From positions 1-12,522 of the forward strand of contig JAGVOR010000014.1 of assembly GCA_020052635.1 (NCBI GenBank): a DNA stretch of 12,522 nt, given 5' to 3'. The notes beneath the pieces are model-generated. The model made no database searches and was not told the origin of the DNA. It saw only the letters and a program-made list of their open reading frames with translations. This DNA comes from Candidatus Omnitrophota bacterium. GTDB taxonomy: Bacteria > Omnitrophota > Gorgyraeia > Gygaellales > Profunditerraquicolaceae. Below, one piece after another: positions 1 to 7,618 of this stretch. A program made the translations under genes and the position numbers. Each line of letters starts with the position of its first letter. Within the stretch, counting starts at the first letter, position 1.

Positions 1-1167
1 TTGATCAGTATTTATGAGCAATATCTTCGCCGGTATCCCCACGAATATCTCTGGACCTATAAAATATATAAATACAGCCGGCAAAAGGAATTATTGATTA
101 TTTCCGACGGCAAAGTTGGCCACCTGCGGCAATCCGAAGGAGCGGCCAAGTTAACCGGCCAGATGCTGCTTGAGCGTAAAATTAACCCCCGTATCTTTAC
201 CGTGCAGGTAGAGTTTCGCAACCGGCTCTGCCGGTTTATTTTGCCTTGGTTGGCCAGTTTTAGCGGCTGCTGTTTGGGCAGCGGTAACGGTTTGCGTTAT
301 CTGCGAATTTGTCTTACTCCGCAAAGCTATCAGGAGCTTAGCCGTTATAATCCGGATATCGTTATCTCTGCCGGAGGCTCTCCCAGCGCGGTCAATTATC
401 TGCTCTGCGGGGAATGCCGGGCAAAATCGATTGCTCTGATGCGGCCGGGAATTTTAAGTTTAAGGAAATTTGATTTAACGGTTATTCCCCGGCATGACTT
501 AAGTGCCCGGGCGTGGCTGGGCTGGTTAAATAAAAATCTGGTGGTTACGGAGGGGGCGCTTAATTTAATCGATGCGCAGTACCTTCAGGAAAAGGTTAAA
601 GGGTTAAAACAATCCGGATTACTCAAAGCAGGAACCGCTAAGTTTTGCATCGGAGTATTAATCGGAGGGGATAGCAGGAAGTTTAAACTTGATCCCGCCG
701 CCATCAGCAAGCTGGCGCAAGAAATTAAAAAATCTGCCGCCCGGCTCGATGCGGATATTTTGATCTCTACTTCCCGCCGCAGTTCGCCTGCCGTCGAAGC
801 GGTGATCAGAGATGAATTCGCCGATTATGCGCGCTGTAGGCTTTTGGTAATTGCCAACCGGCAGAACCATCCCGATGCCGTAGGAGGTATTCTGGGCTTA
901 AGCCATTTAGTGATTAGCTCTCCGGAAAGCATCTCGATGATCTCGGAGGCTGCCTCAGCGGGAAAATACACGGTGGTTTTTAATTGTGCCAACCTGAGTA
1001 TTAAGCATGGACGTTTTCTGGAAAATTACCGCCAAAAAGGGTATATCTATTTAGAAGAAACCAGCGCCTTGTCCGTTCGCGTTGAGCAGTTGTTGCAAGA
1101 CCAACCGGAAATTAAGTTTCCGCAGGATAATTTAAAAGTTATTGCCGGGATAAATAAAATTCTGTAA
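1..1167 (+). CDS. ELM1-family (GT-B-like) protein, 5' partial, probable C-terminal part of an acyltransferase fusion
   Basis: The frame is open from base 1, so the true start is probably upstream; the TTG at 1 is only the first usable codon. Residues about 31-388 match the ELM1 family (COG3660, named after a plant mitochondrial fission protein). Visible marks are LIISDGKVGHLRQSEG (32-47), SAGGSPSAVN (123-132), IGGDSRKF (221-228) and a late SSPESISMISEAASAGK segment (306-321), the last typical of a GT-B nucleotide-sugar site. Bacterial members usually sit in LPS loci and are thought to be glycosyltransferases, but their substrate is not established. Residues 4-27 (YEQYLRRYPHEYLWTYKIYK and flanks) resemble the C-terminal tail of LpxL/HtrB lipid A acyltransferases, which ends with a similar Tyr...RxxP...WxW...K pattern. 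I therefore infer an acyltransferase-ELM1 fusion cut by the window edge. The ELM1 call is fairly sure; the fusion is tentative. Confidence 0.75.
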   Translation: MISIYEQYLRRYPHEYLWTYKIYKYSRQKELLIISDGKVGHLRQSEGAAKLTGQMLLERKINPRIFTVQVEFRNRLCRFILPWLASFSGCCLGSGNGLRYLRICLTPQSYQELSRYNPDIVISAGGSPSAVNYLLCGECRAKSIALMRPGILSLRKFDLTVIPRHDLSARAWLGWLNKNLVVTEGALNLIDAQYLQEKVKGLKQSGLLKAGTAKFCIGVLIGGDSRKFKLDPAAISKLAQEIKKSAARLDADILISTSRRSSPAVEAVIRDEFADYARCRLLVIANRQNHPDAVGGILGLSHLVISSPESISMISEAASAGKYTVVFNCANLSIKHGRFLENYRQKGYIYLEETSALSVRVEQLLQDQPEIKFPQDNLKVIAGINKIL

Positions 1168-1170
1168 TCA

Positions 1171-1257
1171 AGGTGCGATGAGCCCCGCACCTTCTGCAGT
1201 TTAACGATTAGAAGCATAGGGTTTAGTGAATTAAATAAAGAGAAGGTGCGGGATGAA
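1171..1257 (+). repeat. Leader repeat, copy 1 (upstream of GT4-GT9 gene)
   Basis: This leader recurs at 3351-3440. Bases 1203-1257 are identical to 3386-3440 (55 bp) and run through the ATG and the next two bases. The 5' part is similar but has small indels (about 30 bp with several differences). Identity stops just inside the coding sequence, so this is not a whole-gene duplication of recent date. The same short motif, GGTGCG followed by ATGA, appears in degenerate form at the 5' end of the repeat and intact at its 3' end, where it forms the gene start. Confidence 0.9.
1184..1252 (+). promoter_or_regulatory. SD-sequestering stem, copy 1
   Basis: CCCGCACCTTCT (1184-1195) is the exact reverse complement of AGAAGGTGCGGG (1241-1252), which ends directly at the ATG at 1253. 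The 3' arm carries the only Shine-Dalgarno-like sequence (AGAAGG, 6 nt before ATG), so the stem would hide the ribosome binding site. The loop is 45 nt. The 5' arm can instead pair with AAGGTGCG (1170-1177) in an 8-bp hairpin with an 8-nt loop, which would free the ribosome binding site. Translational control is an inference from this geometry. Confidence 0.6.
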
Positions 1258-3346
1258 GATTTTACAAATATTGCCTGAACTGAACGTGGGAGGGGTGGAA
1301 ACCGGAACGCTGGATCTTTCCAGGTACCTGGTACGCCTGGGGCATAAATCGGTCGTGGTTTCTGCCGGGGGCAGCCTGGTTGGTGAATTGGAATCAAGCG
1401 GAAGCAAACATTATCAGCTGCCGGTCAATAAAAAGTCGGTTATTTCGATATTTAAATTAATTCCCAAGCTGGTTGAGATCATCAAACAAGAAGAAATTGA
1501 AGTAGTGCATGCCCGTTCCAGGGTGCCGGCCTGGATTGCTTATTTTGCCTGCCGCCGCAGCAAGGCGGTGCTGGTGACCACCTGCCATGGTTATTACACG
1601 AAACATTTTTTTAGTTCGGTAATGGGCTGGGGTAAAAAGGTAATTGTTTTAAGTAATGTGATCGCCAGGCATATGATTGATGGTTTTCGGGTACCGCATG
1701 AACGGATTGTGCTTATACCGCGCAGCGTGGACCTGGAAAGATTTAAATACCGTGATCCCCAAACGAAAAGGAAAGAGGAATTTAATGTCGGGATTATCGG
1801 GCGGATTACCCCTTTAAAAGGGCATCTCTATTTTATCAAAGCGATGGCCCGGATCGGGCGCGTTGTCCCGCGTTTAAAGATCTGGATTATCGGGGACGCG
1901 CCGGCCTCCAAGGAGGCCTATAAGGAAGAGTTGCAGATTCTGGTGAGAAGGCTGGGTTTATGGCATTGTACCGAATTTTTAGGCACCCAGCGGGATATTC
2001 CGGGTATATTGGAGCATTTAGACCTGGCGGTTTTAGCGACTACGACGCATGAGGCTTTCGGCCGGGTGGTCGTTGAGGCGCAGGCTGCCGGGGTGCCGGT
2101 GGTGGCGACCAAGGTCGGAGGAGTGGTCGATATCATCGAAGACGGCTACAACGGGTTATTGGTTCCTCCGGCAGATCCTAAAGCGATAGCCGAGGCGGCA
2201 ATGAAGATTTTCAAGGATCCGCAATTTGCCTCTGAACTTGCCCAGCATGCTTATGCTAAGGTGAAAGAGAAATACAACGTGGAATTGATGGTTAAGAATA
2301 CCTTAGATGTTTACCGGACGGTGCTGAATAATTTTAAAATTTTAGTGATCAAGCTGGGTTCTTTGGGGGATGTGATTTTGTCTACCGCGGCCTTGCGTGC
2401 GCTGCGGGAAAAATTTCCGCAGGCAAATTATAAGATCAGCTTTTTGATCGGTGAAGAATCCAAAGATATACTTTTGCGCTGTCCTTATATCGATGAACTT
2501 TTGGTTTGCGATTTGAAGAACAAGGATAAAGGCCTAAAGGGGTTATGGAAGATCGCTTCGGTCTTAAGGGAGAAAAATTTTGACTTGGTGATTGACTTGC
2601 AGAATAACCGGGCCAGCCACCTCTTGGCTTATTTGAGCGGTTGTATTAACCGTTACGGTTATAATAATAAAAAACTTTCATTTTTGCTTAATCACGCCGC
2701 AGATTATCCGCAGGCGCCTTTAGATCCGGTCACCCATCAATTTAAAATTTTAAAGCTGCTGGGAATTGATTTGTTAAACAATGCGCTGGAACTATGGCCT
2801 TCAGCGCAGGAGGAAAAAGCGGTTGAGGAGATGCTTAACGCCCAGTGGTTAAGCCAGGCGCAAAAAGTAGTGGGGATAAATATCAGCGCCTCTAAGCGGT
2901 GGGTGACTAAACTTTGGCCGCTGGAATATATCATTTGTTTATGCGAGGAACTGGGGTCAAAGGATATTCGGGTAATTATTACCGGCCGCAAGGAGGATGC
3001 AGGATTGGCGAATATGCTGATTAATTCCTTAAAAAATACTAAGGTAATTAATGCCTGCGGTAAAACCAACATTAATGAGTTGGCAGTATTGATTAAAAAA
3101 TGCCAGGTGTTTGTGTCGGCGGATTCTTCGCCTTTGCATATCGCTTCGGCGGTAGGCACTCCCTTTGTCGCCTTATTCGGCCCGACGGATAGCCGCCGCC
3201 ATCTGCCGCCGGCTAAGCATTATATCGTGATGGATAAAAAAATGGCTTGTAGTCCCTGCTATAAAACTAAATGCCGCAGGAAACACTGCATGGTGGCGAT
3301 TAGTCCGGCGGAGGTGTTTAGCGCGGTAATGAAATTGCTGAAATAA
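1253..3346 (+). CDS. GT4-GT9 fusion glycosyltransferase (heptosyltransferase-like C-terminus)
   Basis: This 697-residue protein joins two glycosyltransferases that are normally separate. Residues 1-357 are a GT4 (GT-B, retaining) enzyme: an N-terminal LNVGGVETG loop (10-18), IIGRITPLKGH (181-191), and the donor-site E-x7-E motif with E267 and E275 in THEAFGRVVVEAQAAG. Residues 361-697 are a GT9 ADP-heptose:LPS heptosyltransferase-like domain with its own fresh N-terminus. It has ILVIKLGSLGDVILST (363-378, with the catalytic-type Asp at 373), SADSSPLHIASAVG (622-635), and a C-terminal cysteine cluster C666-x2-C669-x4-C674-x4-C679. The domains are joined with almost no linker. It should act on the cytoplasmic face of the inner membrane during LPS core assembly, perhaps adding two consecutive sugars. 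Acceptors cannot be read from the sequence. The start at 1253 has an SD-like AGAAGG 6 nt upstream, inside a repeat leader. Confidence 0.88.
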   Translation: MKILQILPELNVGGVETGTLDLSRYLVRLGHKSVVVSAGGSLVGELESSGSKHYQLPVNKKSVISIFKLIPKLVEIIKQEEIEVVHARSRVPAWIAYFACRRSKAVLVTTCHGYYTKHFFSSVMGWGKKVIVLSNVIARHMIDGFRVPHERIVLIPRSVDLERFKYRDPQTKRKEEFNVGIIGRITPLKGHLYFIKAMARIGRVVPRLKIWIIGDAPASKEAYKEELQILVRRLGLWHCTEFLGTQRDIPGILEHLDLAVLATTTHEAFGRVVVEAQAAGVPVVATKVGGVVDIIEDGYNGLLVPPADPKAIAEAAMKIFKDPQFASELAQHAYAKVKEKYNVELMVKNTLDVYRTVLNNFKILVIKLGSLGDVILSTAALRALREKFPQANYKISFLIGEESKDILLRCPYIDELLVCDLKNKDKGLKGLWKIASVLREKNFDLVIDLQNNRASHLLAYLSGCINRYGYNNKKLSFLLNHAADYPQAPLDPVTHQFKILKLLGIDLLNNALELWPSAQEEKAVEEMLNAQWLSQAQKVVGINISASKRWVTKLWPLEYIICLCEELGSKDIRVIITGRKEDAGLANMLINSLKNTKVINACGKTNINELAVLIKKCQVFVSADSSPLHIASAVGTPFVALFGPTDSRRHLPPAKHYIVMDKKMACSPCYKTKCRRKHCMVAISPAEVFSAVMKLLK

Positions 3347-3350
3347 GGGA

Positions 3351-3440
3351 AGGGTGCGGTGATGAATCCCGCACCTTCTGAATTCAACGATTAGAAGCAT
3401 AGGGTTTAGTGAATTAAATAAAGAGAAGGTGCGGGATGAA
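3351..3440 (+). repeat. Leader repeat, copy 2 (upstream of stand-alone GT4)
   Basis: This is the second copy of the leader found at 1171-1257. It is identical over 3386-3440, which includes the start codon of the gene at 3436. The upstream portion differs by a few substitutions and indels: GGGTGCGGTGATGAAT here against AGGTGCGATGAGC in copy 1. Both copies sit in the only sizeable gaps of the glycosyltransferase block, each in front of a GT4 coding sequence. Confidence 0.9.
3368..3435 (+). promoter_or_regulatory. SD-sequestering stem, copy 2
   Basis: CCCGCACCTTCT (3368-3379) pairs perfectly with AGAAGGTGCGGG (3424-3435), which abuts the ATG at 3436; the loop is 44 nt. The competing upstream hairpin pairs AGGGTGCGG (3351-3359) with CCGCACCTT (3369-3377) around a 9-nt loop, with one G-U pair. 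The competing fold survives although the upstream segment differs in sequence and length from copy 1, which argues mildly for function. No U-tract follows either hairpin, so this is not an intrinsic terminator. Confidence 0.6.
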
Positions 3441-4545
3441 TATACTTTTTATCGCTAACCATCTTAATGTCGGAGGCATCTCCAGCTACCTTTTGACCCT
3501 GGGCACAGGCTTAAGGCAAAAAGGTCATCGGGTTTACCTGGCTTGTGCAGGCGGCGAGCTTAAGGAGAAGTTTATTCAGGCCGGAATTGATTTGATCAAA
3601 GTGCCGTTAAATACCAAGAATGAAATCAGCCCTAAGCTTTTAATCAGCTTTTTAAAATTAAGGAAAATTGCCGGCGGCCTGGATCTTGATCTGATCCATT
3701 CACATAGCCGCACGACTCAAGTGTTGGGTTGTTGCTTAGCTGGGGCACTTGGCTCACCGCATATTTTTACCTGCCATGGTTTTTTTAAACCCAGATTATC
3801 CCGCTGGATGTACGGATGCTGGGGAGCAAAAGTAATCGCGATCAGTCAGCAGGTCAAGGAGCATTTGATTAATGATTTTAAGCTGGATAAAAATATGATC
3901 GAGGTGATCCATAACGGAATCGATGTTAAGAAATTCGGCAGTTTTTCCGGGCGGGATACCCAGCGTGCCGGATTCGGCGGCCCGGATACCCTATTAATCG
4001 GAATGATTGCCCGGCTGAGCGGCGTTAAGGGGCATACCTTTCTGATTCAAGCTATGCCGGCGGTGATTAAAAAATTCCCCCAGGTTAAACTTTTGATTAT
4101 CGGGCAAGGTAAGACCGAAAAATCGCTGCGGCAAGAGGTACGGGAATTAGCACTTGAGAACAGCGTTATTTTTATTCCTGAAATCAGTAATACCCGGGAT
4201 TTGCTGGCGGCGCTTGATATTTTTGTGATGCCTTCCCTCCAGGAGGGGTTGGGTCTGGCCTTGATGGAGGCGATGGCCCAAGGATTGGCGGTAGTGGGTT
4301 CATCCGTCGGAGGGATCAAAACCTTGATTCAGGATAAAGTAAACGGCCTTTTGGTTGAACCGGCTAACGTAGAAAGCCTGCAGGAGGCAATTACTCTTTT
4401 GCTGGCTGATGCGGCCTTGCGCCGGGATTTAGGCGCTTGCGCCCGGCAGTTTATCTGCGCTAATTTTTCGCAAGAGGCGATGACGGATCAAACCGAGCTG
4501 GTTTATCGGCAAGCGCTTGAAAAAACCGGTAAAAGGGGCGGATAA
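3436..4545 (+). CDS. GT4 family glycosyltransferase
   Basis: This 369-residue, single-domain GT-B enzyme has the normal length for GT4. Seen in order: NHLNVGGISSYL (8-19) at the acceptor-side loop, HSHSRTTQVLG (88-98), TCHGFF (112-117), the interdomain NGIDVKKF (160-167), GMIARLSGVKGH (189-200), and the retaining GT4 donor motif E270-x7-E278 in LQEGLGLALMEAMAQG. It should transfer a sugar from a nucleotide donor to the growing LPS core or another surface glycan on the cytoplasmic side of the inner membrane. The exact sugar is unknown. The gene follows a leader almost identical to the one in front of the GT4-GT9 fusion, and its product resembles the GT4 half of that fusion, so the two may be old paralogues. 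Its TAA overlaps the next ATG by one base. Confidence 0.9.
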   Translation: MNILFIANHLNVGGISSYLLTLGTGLRQKGHRVYLACAGGELKEKFIQAGIDLIKVPLNTKNEISPKLLISFLKLRKIAGGLDLDLIHSHSRTTQVLGCCLAGALGSPHIFTCHGFFKPRLSRWMYGCWGAKVIAISQQVKEHLINDFKLDKNMIEVIHNGIDVKKFGSFSGRDTQRAGFGGPDTLLIGMIARLSGVKGHTFLIQAMPAVIKKFPQVKLLIIGQGKTEKSLRQEVRELALENSVIFIPEISNTRDLLAALDIFVMPSLQEGLGLALMEAMAQGLAVVGSSVGGIKTLIQDKVNGLLVEPANVESLQEAITLLLADAALRRDLGACARQFICANFSQEAMTDQTELVYRQALEKTGKRGG

Positions 4546-5564
4546 TGAGCGAAAAACCACAAGCTAAGCGGATACTTATTTTTAATGTCAACTGGCTAGG
4601 GGATGTTTTATTCTCCACGGCTACGATCAGGAATATCCGCCGGAATTATCCCGACAGCTATATTGCCTGCGCTATTCCCAGCCGTTGTTATCCGGTTTTA
4701 AAAGGTAACCCGTATTTGGATGAGGTGTTGATCTTCGATGAAAAGGATCGGCACAAAGGGATGCTTCAGAAACTTAATTTTGTCAACTTGTTAAAGAAGA
4801 AAAAATTTGACGCGGTGTTTTTGTTGCACCGCTCATTCAGCCGGGCGTTGATCTGCCGCTTAGCCGGGATACCGGAGCGGATCGGCCACTATACTAAAAA
4901 ACGGGCTTTTCTTTTGACTAAAAAGATCATCCCGCCGCCCAGGGATTCTCTCCACCGGATAGATTATTACCTGGATGTGATCGAAAAATCCGGATTAAGG
5001 GTTGAGGACCGCTATCTGGATTTTTATATCAGCCCCCAGGATGAAGAGCCGGTCGATAATTTCTTTAAGAAAAATTCGATTAAGGGAAATGACTTTGTGG
5101 TGGCGATTAATCCCGGGGGAAATTGGCTGCCTAAGCGCTGGCCTGCGGATTATTGGGCGATCCTGGCGGATAAACTGATCAGCCAACATCAAGCCAAAGT
5201 GATTATTACCGGCAGTATCACTGATCTGTTATTAGCCGGCCAGATTAAAAATGGGATGCGCTGCCAACCTTTGGTTGCCTGCGGAGTATTTAATTTAAAA
5301 CAATTAGGGGCCCTGGCCCGCCGGGTGGATTTGTTGATTACCGCCGATACCGGGCCTTTGCATATCGCCAATGCCGTGGGGGCTAAAAAAATAATCGCTA
5401 TTTTCGGCCCGACCGCAAATAATATTACCGGGCCTTATCCGGCGACAAACGCGGTGGTGATGCAAAAAGATGTAGGTTGCCCGATTCCCTGTTACAAAGT
5501 AAAATGCAGCGATAACCGCTGTATGCGGGCAGTGACGCCACAGGATGTTTTAAAGCAAGTTTAG
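4545..5564 (+). CDS. GT9 lipopolysaccharide heptosyltransferase (WaaF-like)
   Basis: This 339-residue GT9 enzyme belongs to the family that transfers L-glycero-D-manno-heptose from ADP-heptose to Kdo or heptose of the inner core. Visible marks are ILIFNVNWLGDVLFST (10-25) with the N-terminal catalytic-type Asp20, INPGGNWLPKRWP (188-200), typical of heptosyltransferase II, and ITADTGPLHIANAVG (265-279), the donor-binding region. A C-terminal cluster C312-x3-C316-x4-C321-x4-C326 is also present. The length is usual for the family. The gene starts in a one-base stop/start overlap (TAATG) with the preceding GT4 gene. A purine-rich AAAAGGGGCGG just upstream serves as ribosome binding site, so the two are almost certainly co-translated. 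The family is certain; assignment as heptosyltransferase II rather than I or III is likely but not proven. Confidence 0.9.
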   Translation: MSEKPQAKRILIFNVNWLGDVLFSTATIRNIRRNYPDSYIACAIPSRCYPVLKGNPYLDEVLIFDEKDRHKGMLQKLNFVNLLKKKKFDAVFLLHRSFSRALICRLAGIPERIGHYTKKRAFLLTKKIIPPPRDSLHRIDYYLDVIEKSGLRVEDRYLDFYISPQDEEPVDNFFKKNSIKGNDFVVAINPGGNWLPKRWPADYWAILADKLISQHQAKVIITGSITDLLLAGQIKNGMRCQPLVACGVFNLKQLGALARRVDLLITADTGPLHIANAVGAKKIIAIFGPTANNITGPYPATNAVVMQKDVGCPIPCYKVKCSDNRCMRAVTPQDVLKQV

Positions 5565-5565
5565 A

Positions 5566-7602
5566 ATGAAAATACTTTTTGTGACTTTAAGTAATATCGG
5601 AGATTGTATCCTGACTTTGCCGGTGCTGGATGGCTTGCGGAAAAAGTATCCGGATGCCCAAATTACCGTGTTGGTGCCACCCCGGCCGAGCGAGATCTTT
5701 TTGCACAATCCCGCTGTTGCCGAGACGGTGATTTTTGACAAGCATGCTAAACTTGCCGCTAAGGTAAGGTTGTTTTTCGATTTAAGTAAAAAGGGTTTTG
5801 ACCTGGTGGTTGATCTGCGTAACAGTTTTTTCGGGGCTTTTTTGCCGGTTAAAAATAAAAGCTTATTTTGGGGGCCCTTGCGTAAGATCCCCGCCGGAAT
5901 AAAGCATATGAAGCAAAAACATCTGTTCTGGGCCTATCTATCCGAGGGTGATCTTGCCCGGGATCAGCCGCGCTCAATTAATATTTCGGATACGGATCGC
6001 GAATATATCGACCGGATTTTAGCCGCAGGTAAAGCGGCCGCTGATTCTGAATTGGTGGTGATTGCTCCCGGTGCCCGCAGCCAGGTTAAATGCTGGAGTA
6101 AAGAAAATTTCAGCCGGCTAATCCGGGTGTTGATTAAGGATGGTATGCGGGTGGTGCTGGTAGGGGATGATCTGGACCGTCCGGTTTGCGATTATCTGGC
6201 GCAAGGAAACGGCGGACAATTAATTGATTTATGCGGCCAAACGAGCTTAGGTCAATTATCCGCCCTGCTGCAGAAGGCCAGGCTTTTAATTACTAACGAT
6301 TCGGCAGTGATGCATCTGGCCAGTTATTTGAATCTGCCGGTGGTGGCGATTTTCGGGCCGACCAGCGAAGAAAAATACGGCCCCTGGTCGCTTAACAGTG
6401 CGACCGTTAAAAAAGAGGTTTTCTGCCGGCCATGTGAAAAAGCGCAGTGCCGTTTTGGGCACTTAAAATGTTTAACCGCGATTAACCCGCCGGATGTTTT
6501 TAGGCAGGTTAAAGCCGTATTGGGGAAAGAAAATTCCGCTTTGAAACAAACTAACGGCAAAACTGTGCCGGTTTTTAAAAGAATTCTCATGGTGCGTAAT
6601 GACCGGCTGGGAGATGTGCTTTTGTCAACGCCGGCAATTAAGGCTTTGCGGCAGGGATTGCCTCAAAGTTATATTACAATGCTGGTTTCACCGTACACCA
6701 GGGAGGTGTTAGAGGGTAATTTAGACTTGGATGAAATAATCACTTTTGATAAAGAGGCAAAGGACAAAGGTTTCTGGGCTGCTTTGCGGTTTATTAAATT
6801 TTTAAGGCAAAAAAGATTTGATCTGGCAGTGATCCTGCATCCGACCAGCCGGATGCATTGGTTTACTTTCCTGGCCGGCATACCTAAACGTTTGGGTTAT
6901 GAACGTAAATGCGGATTTTTGCTTACCGATAAGATTAAGCATGATAAACAGCTGGGGCAAAAACATGAGTCAGAGTATGCCCTGGAGATGTTAAAATATT
7001 TGGGGATTCCTCCGGCGGATACCGCTTTGTTCATGCCGATCAAGGATGAATCGGAAAAATGGGCGCAGGCCCTGCTTAAAGATGCACAGATTAAAGATAG
7101 CGACCGGTTATTAATCATCCACCCGACGGCAAGTTGCCCTTCCCGGATCTGGCCGCCGGAGCGGTTTGCCCGGGTGGCTGATAAGCTTGCCCAGCGGTAC
7201 GGGTTTAAAGTAATTATTGTATCTGATCCTAAAGATATGCAGAAATCCCAGTTAGTAATCAAGCATATGCGTACTGCAGGTTTATTTCTGGCCGGTAAAA
7301 CCTCGATTAGTCAATTAGCCAGTTTATTAAAAAGAAGCCAGCTGTTTATCTCTACGGATTCAGGCCCGATGCATCTGGCTTGCGCTTTGCAGGTGCCGGT
7401 AATTACGATCTTCGGCCGCAGCCAGCCGGGATTAAGCCCTAAGCGCTGGGGGCCGCAAGGCAAGATGAGCAGGATTTTGCATAAAACTGTGGGTTGTACG
7501 ACCTGCCTTGCTCATGATTGCCAAAAAGGTTTTGCCTGCCTGATGGCCACTACCGTTGAGGATGTGCTTTTGGCCGCCGATTCACTCTTAAAAAATCCAT
7601 AA
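5566..7602 (+). CDS. Tandem GT9-GT9 heptosyltransferase fusion
   Basis: This 678-residue protein carries two complete GT9 domains in one chain, roughly twice the family's usual length. Domain A (1-320) has FVTLSNIGDCILTLP (5-19, Asp13), ITNDSAVMHLASYLNLP (242-258) and cysteines 287, 290, 295 and 302. A short polar linker (321-337) leads to domain B (338-678), which has MVRNDRLGDVLLST (342-355, Asp350), IIHPTASCPSRIWPPERF (517-534), STDSGPMHLACALQVP (596-611) and cysteines 644, 647, 652 and 658. Both domains keep the Asp and the donor-site motif, so both may be active and add successive heptoses. The domains differ clearly from each other, so the fusion is not a recent duplication. The gene begins one base after the upstream stop without a good SD, which suggests translational coupling. 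A sequencing artefact is unlikely because the reading frame is continuous through the linker. Confidence 0.88.
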   Translation: MKILFVTLSNIGDCILTLPVLDGLRKKYPDAQITVLVPPRPSEIFLHNPAVAETVIFDKHAKLAAKVRLFFDLSKKGFDLVVDLRNSFFGAFLPVKNKSLFWGPLRKIPAGIKHMKQKHLFWAYLSEGDLARDQPRSINISDTDREYIDRILAAGKAAADSELVVIAPGARSQVKCWSKENFSRLIRVLIKDGMRVVLVGDDLDRPVCDYLAQGNGGQLIDLCGQTSLGQLSALLQKARLLITNDSAVMHLASYLNLPVVAIFGPTSEEKYGPWSLNSATVKKEVFCRPCEKAQCRFGHLKCLTAINPPDVFRQVKAVLGKENSALKQTNGKTVPVFKRILMVRNDRLGDVLLSTPAIKALRQGLPQSYITMLVSPYTREVLEGNLDLDEIITFDKEAKDKGFWAALRFIKFLRQKRFDLAVILHPTSRMHWFTFLAGIPKRLGYERKCGFLLTDKIKHDKQLGQKHESEYALEMLKYLGIPPADTALFMPIKDESEKWAQALLKDAQIKDSDRLLIIHPTASCPSRIWPPERFARVADKLAQRYGFKVIIVSDPKDMQKSQLVIKHMRTAGLFLAGKTSISQLASLLKRSQLFISTDSGPMHLACALQVPVITIFGRSQPGLSPKRWGPQGKMSRILHKTVGCTTCLAHDCQKGFACLMATTVEDVLLAADSLLKNP

Positions 7603-7618
7603 AATTAATATTCGTAAC

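Noticed and set aside
1..3. TTG at base 1 as a true start codon
   Set aside because: It is simply the window edge; the residues that follow resemble the end of another domain, so the gene most likely begins upstream.
1170..1193. Intrinsic terminator after the first gene
   Set aside because: The hairpin AAGGTGCG/CGCACCTT is followed by CTGCAGTTTAACG, not a U-tract, and the same arm pairs better with the downstream SD region.
1171..3440. CRISPR array
   Set aside because: Only two repeat copies exist, separated by a 2-kb gene; there is no spacer periodicity and no cas gene.
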